From Muribaculaceae bacterium (GTDB lineage: Bacteria > Bacteroidota > Bacteroidia > Bacteroidales > Muribaculaceae), in assembly GCA_009775355.1 (NCBI GenBank), contig VSPN01000006.1, positions 1 through 64,000 on the forward strand: 64,000 nt of DNA. Direction: 5' to 3'. Of this stretch, positions 8,640 to 16,969 are shown piece after piece (the stretch's first letter is position 1; every line of letters starts with the position of its first letter). The notes under the pieces are model-generated. The model saw nothing but the letters and a program-made list of their open reading frames with translations. It searched no databases and was not told where the DNA came from. The position numbers were made by a program, and so were the translations under genes.

Positions 8640-9647
8640 TCAGTTCTGTCCGTTTCGGATTCCGGCGAGTCTGTCGCGAAGTTGAGCCGCACTCTCCCCT
8701 CTGCTCACGATGGTGCCGTCGGGAGCCACGAGAATATGATGCGGAATCCCGGAGAAACCATAGATATCATAGGGCACGCGCTCGGTGTTGTAAAGCACCG
8801 GCCAGACAATCTCCTGCTTCTCGACCATGGCGCGTGTGTCTTCAGGCAGATCACGGACCGCCACACCCACAATTTCCAGCATATCGCCATAGTCAGCTCG
8901 CAATGCCTTGAGATCAGGCAGCTCCCTGATGCAATATGGACACCAGCTCGCCCAGAAATCGATTAAGGCATATTTGCCCACAGGCAGAAGAGACGACAGA
9001 TTCTGACTTCTTCCGCCGACGGTCTCTCCTGCGAAATCGATATACTTTCTGCCCGGCGCGGTCTGCATGCGGTGGCGTGCGAAATTCTCGTAATGTCTTA
9101 CCCTTTTCGAGGCTCGGAATTCAGGCGATGCCACGGAAAGCATGCTGTCAACACGCTGGGGTTCCGCATATTTCAACCACTCGATTCCGAAATAATCACC
9201 AAGCGGATTGGCGCGGTTGGCGTTATACTGCTTCTCGGCGAACTCGACATAAAGCGCTATGTCATCGAGGTTCTCAACTGAATCGAGCCGGGTCATCAGC
9301 TCTGACAGTCGGTCGTTGAGAGGTGTGCCGGTCGCTACGCTTGTGGAGTCCGTGACCGAGGCGACGCCCGGTTCGGCAACATAGAACGCGCTGACCCTAC
9401 CGTCGACCGAGACCTGCATGAAAGCCGGAAAACTGACAGAATCAGACTCGACAGTGACAAATGTCGCCTCTCCGTCTTTAACCACTGCCTTGGCCACAAG
9501 AGTCGAATCCTTATAATCCATGAGCTCTACGGTCTTACCTTCATAACGTTCAGGGAACTGTATGTGGAGACGGCTCTCTTTTCTGCATGAACCAAAGGCC
9601 AGTAGGATGACAGAGCACAAAGATAAAGTCAATGTCGATGTTTTCAT
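8640..9647 (-). CDS. TlpA-family thioredoxin-like lipoprotein with DUF4369-like N-terminus
   Basis: A 335-residue exported protein. A signal peptide ends at Cys21 (AFGSC), suggesting a lipoprotein. An N-terminal domain of about 100 residues resembles DUF4369 and a C-terminal TlpA/thioredoxin domain carries the redox motif WCPYC (Cys236, Cys239) with cis-Pro motif GIPHHI near the end. Such proteins act as periplasmic thiol:disulfide reductases or chaperone helpers, often in Bacteroidota under nutrient or redox control. It is a single-gene unit. The partner protein is unknown. Confidence 0.88.
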   Translation of the reverse strand: MKTSTLTLSLCSVILLAFGSCRKESRLHIQFPERYEGKTVELMDYKDSTLVAKAVVKDGEATFVTVESDSVSFPAFMQVSVDGRVSAFYVAEPGVASVTDSTSVATGTPLNDRLSELMTRLDSVENLDDIALYVEFAEKQYNANRANPLGDYFGIEWLKYAEPQRVDSMLSVASPEFRASKRVRHYENFARHRMQTAPGRKYIDFAGETVGGRSQNLSSLLPVGKYALIDFWASWCPYCIRELPDLKALRADYGDMLEIVGVAVRDLPEDTRAMVEKQEIVWPVLYNTERVPYDIYGFSGIPHHILVAPDGTIVSRGESAAQLRDRLAGIRNGQN

Positions 9648-9695
9648 AATGTGTTGGTTCCAGTTTGTGGTTTATATCAAGCTGCAGGTTCGGTC

Positions 9696-9720
9696 TGCCG
9701 ATGCCATCGGAGCATCGGCA
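9696..9720. repeat. Hairpin between the TlpA-like and UPF0597 genes
   Basis: TGCCGATG (9696-9703) is matched by CATCGGCA (9713-9720) across a nine-base loop. It lies downstream of the minus-strand UPF0597 gene and may stop its transcript, but no T-tract follows. Confidence 0.4.
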
Positions 9721-9801
9721 CAGACACTTCTACCTTGTCATATAAACGGATATTACGCCGTTTTGTTTCAATACGTCTATGTGCCGTCTGTCATGCAGAC
9801 A

Positions 9802-11079
9802 TCACTTGCTGACCATTATGTCGAGAATAAGATGGTCTGTCTCTGTCATGGCCTCCCGTCCGATAGACGTGAGATTGCTGACCGTTCTGTCGATATCGTC
9901 GCAGACTATGCCCTCCTGCGATGTGACACACTTGCCGTTCATGGCGAGCATTGCCGACATCAGAGCCGTCGAGACTCCCGAAGTAATCTTCATGGCGCAC
10001 GAAGGTTTCGCACCGTCGCATACCATGCCGGTGAGATTAGCCACCATGTTCTTTATAGCCGCGCAGACCTCGTCAAATCCTCCGCCCATGAGATGCACGA
10101 GACCGGCCGACGCGCCGGTAGATGCGACGACACAGCCGCAAAGAGCCGAGAGACATCCGAGACTCTGCTTGATGTAGATGCTGGTGAGGCTGCTGAGTGC
10201 AAGCGCACGAGCCAGATCTTCTTCCGACGCGTTTATGTCTTCGGCATAGCACACCACCGGCAATGTGGCGGTGATGCCCTGGTTTCCGCTTCCGGAGTTC
10301 GACATGACCGGCACCTGGGCACCCCCCATGCGGGCATCGCATGCAGCCGAAGTCATGGATAGAATGTGGCGTATGGGTGTGTCGCCGAAAAGCCTGAGAC
10401 CTTCGTTGCGTATCACCTTGCCGAGTCCGTGACCATAATCCTCGCGCAGGGCAAGACGCGCGGCCTCGCGGTTCATCCATCCGGCCTCAAGAATGAAGCG
10501 GATCTTTTCGAGAGGGGCGTTCATGGCAAAATCATATACCATCGCCTCGTTCAGACAGATATCATCTTCGCATTCGGCTGTGGTTTCAGCATCGCCCTTA
10601 TCAAGCAGGACAACGTCCCCTTTCGAAAGAAAGACAAAATTGGTGTGGGAGCCGGAAATGACAGCTCTGGCACTACGGCTGTCACCTTCGACATCGACTT
10701 CGATATGAAGATTTGACGGGGGATTCTTATGATGCCCTATCGATATGCGATCCTCCTTGATAAACCGTTTGCCTTCCTCAAGGCTTTCGGGTGTGACTTC
10801 GCGCAGAACCTCAAGCCCGTATTCCGACTTCCCGACAATCGCCCCGAGAGCGACAGCTATGGGGAGACCGATCATGCCGGTTCCCGGAATGCCCACACCC
10901 ATGGCATTCTTGATAATGTTCCCGCTGAGCATCAGGCTGATCTTCGAGGGGCGGCAGCCGAGCAGCTCCGTGGCCCTGGCCACACACAACGCAACAGCCA
11001 CAGGCTCGGTGCAACCTATGGCTGGCACAACCTGACGGTTGATAAGCGCTATTATTTTTTCGATCTGGTTTTCTGTCAT
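9802..11079 (-). CDS. UPF0597 / L-cysteine desulfidase-like protein (serine dehydratase alpha-type fold)
   Basis: A 425-residue protein of the UPF0597 (YhaM/CdsB-like) family, related to the alpha domain of iron-sulfur L-serine dehydratases. Family motifs include IGCTEPVAVAL near residue 22, the glycine-rich SNSGSGNQGITA, and cysteines that may bind an Fe-S cluster. Some relatives release sulfide from L-cysteine; whether this one acts on cysteine or serine is not shown. The gene is monocistronic and has the shared 19-base motif 22 bases before its start. Confidence 0.85.
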   Translation of the reverse strand: MTENQIEKIIALINRQVVPAIGCTEPVAVALCVARATELLGCRPSKISLMLSGNIIKNAMGVGIPGTGMIGLPIAVALGAIVGKSEYGLEVLREVTPESLEEGKRFIKEDRISIGHHKNPPSNLHIEVDVEGDSRSARAVISGSHTNFVFLSKGDVVLLDKGDAETTAECEDDICLNEAMVYDFAMNAPLEKIRFILEAGWMNREAARLALREDYGHGLGKVIRNEGLRLFGDTPIRHILSMTSAACDARMGGAQVPVMSNSGSGNQGITATLPVVCYAEDINASEEDLARALALSSLTSIYIKQSLGCLSALCGCVVASTGASAGLVHLMGGGFDEVCAAIKNMVANLTGMVCDGAKPSCAMKITSGVSTALMSAMLAMNGKCVTSQEGIVCDDIDRTVSNLTSIGREAMTETDHLILDIMVSK

Positions 11080-11101
11080 GGTATAGATTGTTGATTCAAG
11101 G

Positions 11102-11120
11102 TTAAGAGCTTGTTTAATAA
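11102..11120 (-). promoter_or_regulatory. Shared 5' motif, copy 2
   Basis: The plus strand reads TTAAGAGCTTGTTTAATAA, the full consensus. It lies 22 bases 5' of the UPF0597 start and reads toward it. On the minus strand it is followed by TAACCTTG, one base from the TAnnTTTG consensus. Confidence 0.5.
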
Positions 11121-11149
11121 TATATGCTTATGAAAAACTGTTATTCGGT

Positions 11150-11770
11150 TCAGATGGGGAGCTGACCTTTGCGGCTCTGCTCGATTCTTTTGTTGCGCCA
11201 GCAATTGCGGCATACTGCTATATAGCGTTCGTTGCCTCCGATCTCCACCACCTCTCCTTCGGTGATTATCTCGCCAGAGGAATTGACTCGTGCGTTGACT
11301 ATGGTCTTACGCCCGCATGAACATGTAGACTTCACCTCATCGATCGAGTCTGCCACTTCAAGAAGGCGTTTGGAACCTTCGAAGAGATGTGTGCGGAAAT
11401 CGGTACGCAGACCGTAACACACCACATTGATTCCGAAATCATCGACTACCTTTGCAAGCTGATCGACCTGCTCCGGAGAGAGAAACTGGGCCTCGTCAAC
11501 AAGTATCCAGTCCGGATGCGAGCCGTCGGAATAACGCATTCCGCTTATCTCCTCATAAAGGTTTGTCTCTAGATATATCCATGAGCACTCCCGCTCTATG
11601 CCGATTCGCGAGCGGATCACATTGCGGTGGTCTCGAGTGTCTACCACGGGTTTGAAACAGCGGTATGCCATGCCTCGCTCCTCGAAATTATAAGCAGTGG
11701 TCAGAAGCATCGCCGTCTTGGCAGAACCCATGGTGCCGTATCTGAAGTACAGTTTTCCTATTCTTTTCAT
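11150..11770 (-). CDS. tdk: Thymidine kinase (type II)
   Basis: A 206-residue type II thymidine kinase, which phosphorylates thymidine to dTMP in the salvage pathway. It has an N-terminal Walker A region (GTMGSAKT, residues about 14-21), a Walker B-like VDEAQFL motif, and a zinc ribbon made from CSC and CRNC pairs. The usual P-loop glycine before the lysine (SGKT) is alanine here, an uncommon change. It is monocistronic, convergent to nothing, and divergent from the DoxX-like gene. Confidence 0.93.
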   Translation of the reverse strand: MKRIGKLYFRYGTMGSAKTAMLLTTAYNFEERGMAYRCFKPVVDTRDHRNVIRSRIGIERECSWIYLETNLYEEISGMRYSDGSHPDWILVDEAQFLSPEQVDQLAKVVDDFGINVVCYGLRTDFRTHLFEGSKRLLEVADSIDEVKSTCSCGRKTIVNARVNSSGEIITEGEVVEIGGNERYIAVCRNCWRNKRIEQSRKGQLPI

Positions 11771-11952
11771 CGATCATTCAAATTCTATCGCGAATATAGG
11801 AAATTTTCGGCTCTTTATCAAAACATTTTAAATTCCGCAGTTGTTAAAAAAATGTCTAAGTAATTGACTGGACGAGACATTGGAGTTAATTAATTTAACA
11901 TTTCCGAACTAACGGTCTCTTCCGGAAGCGTTACAACAACGGCAACAATCAA

Positions 11953-11961
11953 AGAAGGAGG
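11953..11961 (+). promoter_or_regulatory. Strong Shine-Dalgarno sequence
   Basis: AGAAGGAGG ends six bases before the ATG at 11968. This near-perfect anti-16S match is uncommon for Bacteroidota, where most genes in this window have weak ribosome binding sites, and it fixes the start of the DoxX-like gene. Confidence 0.75.
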
Positions 11962-11967
11962 CACACT

Positions 11968-12579
11968 ATGAGCAATACAAACGTTATTTCAGTAGATCCG
12001 GGAGCAAAGACATTGGGAGAACTGCGTGTCGGCGAAAACCGACTTTCGAGGATAAGCCGCAGACTCTCCGGTCCGGGGAAAAAAGTCACTGCTCCGTTCA
12101 GATACACGCTCAATCTTCTATTCGGGATAAACAGATGCGTCAATACCCGGTTTTCGGGCAAGATGATGCTTTTGCGCCTGATATGTGGAGGGCTGTTCAT
12201 TGTCATGACGCTTGTGCCGATGAGCATACCCGACATAATGGCTGCGAATTTCACCACAGACGCCATCGTTCTTACCGCAGTGGGAATATCGATAATATTA
12301 GGTCTGTTCTCCCGTATGACCACACTTGCAGGCGCAGTGTGGTTCGGCATTCTTTTCAGTATATCGCTTGAAAAATACGAACCAGACATGACATGTGCAG
12401 CCATCATGATGGTTATGGCCATATTCAGTGTGCTCGGCCCGGGACTCTACAGCATGGACCGATATATCCGCAGGTTAATTCTGTGTCTGGTTCGTGCCGG
12501 AAAGAAAAAAACCGCCCGTTGCAAAAAGGGCGGAATTCAATACAACGCTTACGGCAGTGTGGATCGCCGCGTGAGCTGA
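11968..12579 (+). CDS. DoxX-like integral membrane protein
   Basis: A 203-residue protein with a roughly 55-residue polar N-terminal part and four hydrophobic segments between about residues 60 and 170, the arrangement of DoxX/DUF4870-like small membrane proteins. The C-terminus is basic (RAGKKKTARCKKGG). The function is not known; DoxX relatives are linked to oxidative stress. It follows a strong Shine-Dalgarno site and converges on nth, whose terminator lies inside the last 25 codons of this gene. Family assignment is from hydropathy and general resemblance only. Confidence 0.65.
   Translation: MSNTNVISVDPGAKTLGELRVGENRLSRISRRLSGPGKKVTAPFRYTLNLLFGINRCVNTRFSGKMMLLRLICGGLFIVMTLVPMSIPDIMAANFTTDAIVLTAVGISIILGLFSRMTTLAGAVWFGILFSISLEKYEPDMTCAAIMMVMAIFSVLGPGLYSMDRYIRRLILCLVRAGKKKTARCKKGGIQYNAYGSVDRRVS
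12504..12533 (-). terminator. Terminator of the pheS-nth transcript, inside the DoxX-like gene
   Basis: On the minus strand CCGCCC (12528-12533) pairs with GGGCGG (12512-12517) across a ten-base loop and is followed by a run of seven T. It lies downstream of the nth stop but within the coding region of the convergent gene. Confidence 0.75.
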
Positions 12580-12584
12580 CCGGA

Positions 12585-13220
12585 TTATTTCTTTGAATAT
12601 GCCTTGCAGTATTCCCTGACAGCGCACTCATGACAATCGGGCCGGCGGGCCTTGCAGACATAACGTCCGTGAAGTATAAGCCAGTGGTGGGCTTTCGCAA
12701 CAAGGTCTTCGGGAATATACCTGACCAGTGTCTTCTCTGTCGCAAGCGGATTGGGCGACCTGTCGGCCAGTCCGATACGGTTGCTAACCCTGAAAACGTG
12801 CGTATCTACGGCCATGGCGGCCTTGTTCCATATCACCGAGAGCATCACGTTGGCGGTCTTGCGGCCCACGCCGGGGAGTTTCATGAGCGAGTCGATGTCG
12901 GAAGGCATCTCGCCTCCGAATTCCTCGACAAGCACACGGGCGGCCTTGACGAGCGATTTTGCCTTGTTGTTTGGAAATGTCACCGACTTTATGTATCCGT
13001 ACACCTCCTCTTCAGAGGCCGCAGCCAGATCTTCAGGTTCGGGAAACCGCTCGAACAAGGCAGGAGTCACCATATTGATTCGCTTGTCGGTGCACTGGGC
13101 CGACAGGATTACTGCCAATAAAAGATGAAACGGAGTGTCGTAATGCAACTCCGTCTTAGGTTCGGGCATGATTTCCTTGAAAACGGAAATCACGCCCTCA
13201 TATCTTTCCCGTATGGTCAT
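12585..13220 (-). CDS. nth: Endonuclease III (DNA glycosylase/AP lyase)
   Basis: A 211-residue base excision repair enzyme that removes oxidised pyrimidines and cleaves the abasic site. The helix-hairpin-helix LPGVGRKTANVML carries the catalytic Lys, the VDTHVFRVSNRIGL motif carries the catalytic Asp, and the C-terminal C-x6-C-x2-C-x5-C pattern binds a 4Fe-4S cluster. A longer frame starts at 13271, but that would overlap pheS; the ATG at 13220 (MTIRERYEG) matches the family N-terminus and lies ten bases after the pheS stop, so I prefer it. It is cotranscribed with pheS. Confidence 0.95.
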   Translation of the reverse strand: MTIRERYEGVISVFKEIMPEPKTELHYDTPFHLLLAVILSAQCTDKRINMVTPALFERFPEPEDLAAASEEEVYGYIKSVTFPNNKAKSLVKAARVLVEEFGGEMPSDIDSLMKLPGVGRKTANVMLSVIWNKAAMAVDTHVFRVSNRIGLADRSPNPLATEKTLVRYIPEDLVAKAHHWLILHGRYVCKARRPDCHECAVREYCKAYSKK

Positions 13221-13230
13221 TGCCTGATTA

Positions 13231-14256
13231 TCAGTGGGCAGCTTCGAATTCACGCAGGAACCGCACGTCATTCTCGGAGAATAGCCGCAGATCCTTCACT
13301 TTGTACTTCAGGTTGGTGATGCGCTCTATGCCCATACCGAACGCATAGCCGGAATACACCTCAGGGTCTATACCGCATGACTTGAGCACATTGGGGTCAA
13401 CCATTCCGCAACCCAGAATCTCCACCCAGCCCGTGCCTTTGCAGAACGCGCAGCCTTTGCCGCCGCATATGTCGCAGCTGATATCCATTTCAGCCGACGG
13501 CTCGGTGAAAGGGAAGTATGAGGGACGGAGGCGGATCTTGGTCTCAGGCCCGAACATCTGCCGTGCAAAACCGAGAAGCACCTGCCTGAGATCGGCAAAA
13601 GAAACGTTTTTGTCTATATAGAGACCTTCGATCTGGTGAAAGAAACAGTGCGCACGGGCCGAGATAGCCTCGTTTCTGTAGACGCGACCGGGGCAGACTA
13701 TGCGGATCGGAGGCTGCGCATGCTCCATGACACGTGTCTGCACTGACGACGTGTGAGTGCGCAAGAGGATATCCGCCGGATCGCGCGAGATGAAAAATGT
13801 GTCCTGCATGTCTCTGGCCGGATGATCAGGAGGGAAATTGAGGCTTTCGAACACATGCCAGTCATCCTCGATCTCGGGGCCTTCGGCTATTGTGAACCCC
13901 ATGCCGGCGAATATGCGCAGCATCTCGTTCTGAACTATCGACAGCGGATGGCGTGTGCCCAGAGCCACGGGCGACGCAGTGCGCGTCAGATCCATTTCGG
14001 CGATACCCGGATCATCGGCAGCCGCAAATGAATCCTTGAGACTGTTGATCCTGTCAGTGGCAAACGTTTTCAGTTCGTTGATCTTCTGTCCGACCTCACG
14101 CTTGAGTTCTGCCGGAACATTACGGAAATCGGCCATCAGAGCCGAAACCGCACCTTTCTTACTGAGATATTTTATGCGCAACTGCTCCACCTCCTCCTTG
14201 TCGGAGGCAACAACAGAGGCGATCTCCTCGCGCAGTGCTTTGATCTTATCGAGCAT
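13231..14256 (-). CDS. pheS: Phenylalanyl-tRNA synthetase alpha subunit
   Basis: A 341-residue class II aminoacyl-tRNA synthetase subunit, the catalytic half of the alpha2-beta2 enzyme that charges tRNA-Phe. It has an N-terminal coiled coil (residues 1-80), the class II core with HCFFHQIEGLYID and the closing GMGIERI motif, at normal length. The beta subunit gene is not adjacent, which is usual in this phylum. A -7 element lies just upstream on the minus strand. Confidence 0.97.
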   Translation of the reverse strand: MLDKIKALREEIASVVASDKEEVEQLRIKYLSKKGAVSALMADFRNVPAELKREVGQKINELKTFATDRINSLKDSFAAADDPGIAEMDLTRTASPVALGTRHPLSIVQNEMLRIFAGMGFTIAEGPEIEDDWHVFESLNFPPDHPARDMQDTFFISRDPADILLRTHTSSVQTRVMEHAQPPIRIVCPGRVYRNEAISARAHCFFHQIEGLYIDKNVSFADLRQVLLGFARQMFGPETKIRLRPSYFPFTEPSAEMDISCDICGGKGCAFCKGTGWVEILGCGMVDPNVLKSCGIDPEVYSGYAFGMGIERITNLKYKVKDLRLFSENDVRFLREFEAAH

Positions 14257-14279
14257 ATGTTTTTTTGTATTTTATGCCA

Positions 14280-14287
14280 CAAAATTA
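14280..14287 (-). promoter_or_regulatory. -7 element of pheS-nth
   Basis: The minus strand reads TAATTTTG, 23 bases before the pheS start. The -33 position is not a clear TTG. Confidence 0.6.
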
Positions 14288-14362
14288 ATAAATAATCCCG
14301 ACATATCGTTATAACATAACTACAATATTCAGATTAACCCAAGTTTTATCAAAAGACAACCA

Positions 14363-15112
14363 ATGAAAACAGACAGCAACTGCAAATGTGACAGAAGCGA
14401 GGCCGTAAGACTGGCCTGCACATGGGGCGGAGCCCTCCTTCTCGCCGTGGGTCTCACTCTTCTCGGCATCTTCATTCGCAACGGATTCGGCCGCATATCG
14501 GCCAATTCTCGCGTCGTGACCGTGCGCGGTCTGAGCGAGCGCGAGGTCGAGGCAAACAAGGTGACATGGCCCATCGTCAGCAAGCATGTGGGCAATGACC
14601 TCGCCTCACTCTACGGCGATGTGGAATCGACCAACAACGCGATAGTGGCATTCCTCAGACAGAACGGCATCAGCGAGAAGGAATATTCGGTCAATGCGCC
14701 GAAAGTGCAGGATATGCAGGCCGACAACTACGGAGGCCAGCAGGCTCCCTACCGCTACAATGTGACTTCAGTAGTGGTCGTGACAAGCGACCAGGTCAGC
14801 AAGGTAAACGAGCTTATGGCAAAGCAGTCCGAACTTATGGCGAAGGGTATCGCCATTGTAGCCGGAGACTACAGCTACCAGACTCTGTATGAATTCACCG
14901 GCCTGAACAAAATCAAGCCTGACATGGTGGCCGATGCGACGAAAAACGCCCGCAAGGCCGCCGACAAATTCGCCGAAGACTCGCAGAGCCGTCTCGGCAA
15001 GATCAAGTCGGCGTCGCAGGGACAGTTTTCGATCGAGGATCGCGACCAGTACACCCCCTATATCAAGAAAGTCCGCGTCGTCTCGACAATCGAATACTAC
15101 CTCAAAGACTGA
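14363..15112 (+). CDS. SIMPL domain (DUF541) membrane-anchored protein
   Basis: A 249-residue protein with one N-terminal membrane segment (about residues 15-37) followed by a periplasmic SIMPL/DUF541 domain (VRGLSEREVEANKVTWPI to the C-terminus). Proteins of this group occur widely in the envelope and their biochemical role is unsettled. It has no operon partner; a promoter and the mobile-repeat copy A lie downstream. Confidence 0.85.
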   Translation: MKTDSNCKCDRSEAVRLACTWGGALLLAVGLTLLGIFIRNGFGRISANSRVVTVRGLSEREVEANKVTWPIVSKHVGNDLASLYGDVESTNNAIVAFLRQNGISEKEYSVNAPKVQDMQADNYGGQQAPYRYNVTSVVVVTSDQVSKVNELMAKQSELMAKGIAIVAGDYSYQTLYEFTGLNKIKPDMVADATKNARKAADKFAEDSQSRLGKIKSASQGQFSIEDRDQYTPYIKKVRVVSTIEYYLKD

Positions 15113-15162
15113 CAAATCTGAAGTCTGTTCCGACAAATTTATGCATTATACGATTTTTTTTG

Positions 15163-15170
15163 TAATTTTG
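15163..15170 (+). promoter_or_regulatory. -7 element upstream of repeat copy A and the TetR-fabG operon
   Basis: TAATTTTG matches the -7 consensus; the -33 region (TTTATG near 15138) is weak. If used, the transcript would run through the whole repeat copy A before reaching the TetR start at 15584. Confidence 0.55.
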
Positions 15171-15238
15171 CATACAGAAGAGAAAAACGGCACTCTTTTC
15201 AGGCGGATTTATTCTGCCGGGCAACAAAATCCCTGATT

Positions 15239-15573
15239 AGACCCCATCCCACAAAAAATGTTAATGCAGGGGCGGCGTATTTTCGAGGAAATTGCGCAAG
15301 TTGAAGAGGGAGTGTAGCGGGCTACACGACCGATGAGACTTGGCGGAATTTGCCGAAAAGACGCCGGGCAGAGGTAACTTGAATAAATTTTAGTAAATTA
15401 GATGCTGAAAATGAACACCCCTCCGACTAATCATGTTGGTGCATCATCGCAGCTTCCGGCCATCTTTGACCTTTTGGTTCAGTCGCATAGCTCGCTATGC
15501 TCCTTCACCTGCAAGGTCAAATCTGACCGAAATCTGCGACCCCTGCATTAACATTTTTTGTGGGATGGGGTCT
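15239..15573. mobile_element. MITE-like repeat, copy A (complete, 335 bases)
   Basis: A non-coding element with perfect 34-base inverted ends (15239-15272 and 15540-15573, beginning AGACCCCATCCCACAAAAAA); counted from GACCCC at 15240 it is flanked by TTA on both sides, as expected of a three-base target duplication. Inside are two long imperfect hairpins: module 1 (15273-15366, tip GTGTAGC/GCTACAC) and module 2 (15448-15538, tip GCATAGC/GCTATGC), joined by an AT-rich linker. It has no transposase, so it would be moved in trans. Its right end is ten bases from the TetR start codon. Related copies lie at 25289, 47785 and 54356. Confidence 0.85.
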
Positions 15574-15583
15574 TAATGGAATT

Positions 15584-16174
15584 ATGGTAAAAAAGACGCG
15601 CGACAGATTCATTGAGGTTGCCCGCTCCCTGTTTGCAAGAAAGGGAGTGGAAAACACCACTATGAACGATATCGCCGCGGCCTCCGACAAGGGTCGCCGC
15701 ACGATATATACTTACTTCAAAAGCAAGCGCGAGATCTTCAACGCCGTTATCGAGAGCGAAAGCGACGACCTGCTGCAAAACCTCAGCGCAATCGTGTCGA
15801 AACCCATATCGCCCGAGCAGAAACTGAGGGAATATGTGTCGACCCGCATGGAGACCATGCGCCAGATTGTATCGCGCAACGGCTCGCTCCGCGCAGGTTT
15901 CTTCAGAGACGTGCGCAAGGTGGACCGGGCGCGCGCCGTGATCTCGCGCAAGGAGATCAAGATGCTCATGCGCATACTCCACGAAGGGGTGGTTCTCGGA
16001 ATTTTCGACATCCCCGATATAAAGGAGTGGGCCATAATCATAACCAACTCCATTCAGGGTTTCGACGTGCCATACATAAGGAACAACCTCACTGAATACG
16101 GAATAGACAAAAACGACATGTCGCGCATGATCGCCGATCTGATACTCAACGGCGTTCGTGTGCGCGAACAATAA
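15584..16174 (+). CDS. TetR/AcrR family regulator upstream of fabG
   Basis: A 196-residue TetR-type regulator with its helix-turn-helix at about residues 25-48 (MNDIAAASDKGRRTIYTYF) and a helical effector domain. An in-frame ATG at 15560 lies inside the terminal repeat of element A; the ATG at 15584 (MVKKTRDRF) begins exactly where TetR homology should begin, so I use it. It heads an apparent operon with fabG, ispD and recG, so a role in sensing fatty acid or lipid state is plausible but unproven. Confidence 0.9.
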   Translation: MVKKTRDRFIEVARSLFARKGVENTTMNDIAAASDKGRRTIYTYFKSKREIFNAVIESESDDLLQNLSAIVSKPISPEQKLREYVSTRMETMRQIVSRNGSLRAGFFRDVRKVDRARAVISRKEIKMLMRILHEGVVLGIFDIPDIKEWAIIITNSIQGFDVPYIRNNLTEYGIDKNDMSRMIADLILNGVRVREQ

Positions 16175-16203
16175 CAAAGACTATATACAAACAGAGACAA
16201 GAC

Positions 16204-16950
16204 ATGAAAATGCTTGAAGGAAAGGTGGCCGTCGTCACTGGCGCGGCCCGCGGCATCGGCAAGGAGATAGCACTCAAATTCGCATCAGAAGGCTGCGACA
16301 TAGCATTTACCGACCTCGTGATCGATGAGAACGGCAAGAAGACAGAAGAGGAGATCGCCGCTTATGGCGTGAAATGCAAGGGATACGCTTCGAACGCGGC
16401 TGATTTCGCAGCCACCGAGGAAGTGGTGAAGCAGATAAAGGAGGATTTCGGCCACATCGACATTCTGGTCAACAACGCCGGCATCACCAAAGACGGCCTC
16501 ATGCTCCGCATGACCGAGCAGCAGTGGGACGCAGTTATCGCTGTCAACCTCAAATCGGCGTTCAACTATATCCACGCGATCCTGCCCATCATGGTCCGTC
16601 AGAAATCAGGCTCGATCATCAACATGGCGTCGGTAGTGGGTGTGCACGGCAACGCCGGCCAGTCCAACTATGCCGCATCCAAGGCCGGTCTGATCGCACT
16701 TGCCAAGAGTGTGGCTCAGGAAGTGGGTTCACGCGGCATCCGCGCAAACGCCATCGCTCCCGGATTTATCGAGACTGCCATGACTGCCGCACTTCCCGAC
16801 GAGGTGAGAGCCGAGTGGTGCCAGAAGATACCTCTGAGACGCGGCGGCAAGGTAGACGACATCGCCAATGTGGCCACATTCCTCGCCTCCGACATGGCAA
16901 GCTATGTGACCGGTCAGGTGATCCAGGTCGACGGCGGCATGAACATGTGA
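16204..16950 (+). CDS. fabG: 3-oxoacyl-[acyl-carrier-protein] reductase
   Basis: A 248-residue short-chain dehydrogenase that reduces 3-oxoacyl-ACP with NADPH in fatty acid elongation. It has the nucleotide motif TGAARGIG (about 12-19), the NNAG motif with the FabG-like continuation NNAGITKDGLMLRM, and the catalytic Ser with YAASK. These fit FabG better than generic members of the family. It follows the TetR gene by 29 bases and precedes ispD by 19 bases, in one operon. Confidence 0.95.
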   Translation: MKMLEGKVAVVTGAARGIGKEIALKFASEGCDIAFTDLVIDENGKKTEEEIAAYGVKCKGYASNAADFAATEEVVKQIKEDFGHIDILVNNAGITKDGLMLRMTEQQWDAVIAVNLKSAFNYIHAILPIMVRQKSGSIINMASVVGVHGNAGQSNYAASKAGLIALAKSVAQEVGSRGIRANAIAPGFIETAMTAALPDEVRAEWCQKIPLRRGGKVDDIANVATFLASDMASYVTGQVIQVDGGMNM

Positions 16951-16969
16951 TGCATCATCAGATCAACTG

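Noticed and set aside
15239..15573. Copy A as an invertible promoter switch like those of Bacteroides capsule loci
   Set aside because: The perfect inverted ends would allow inversion, but no TAnnTTTG promoter lies inside, no recombinase gene is near, and other copies have different ends.
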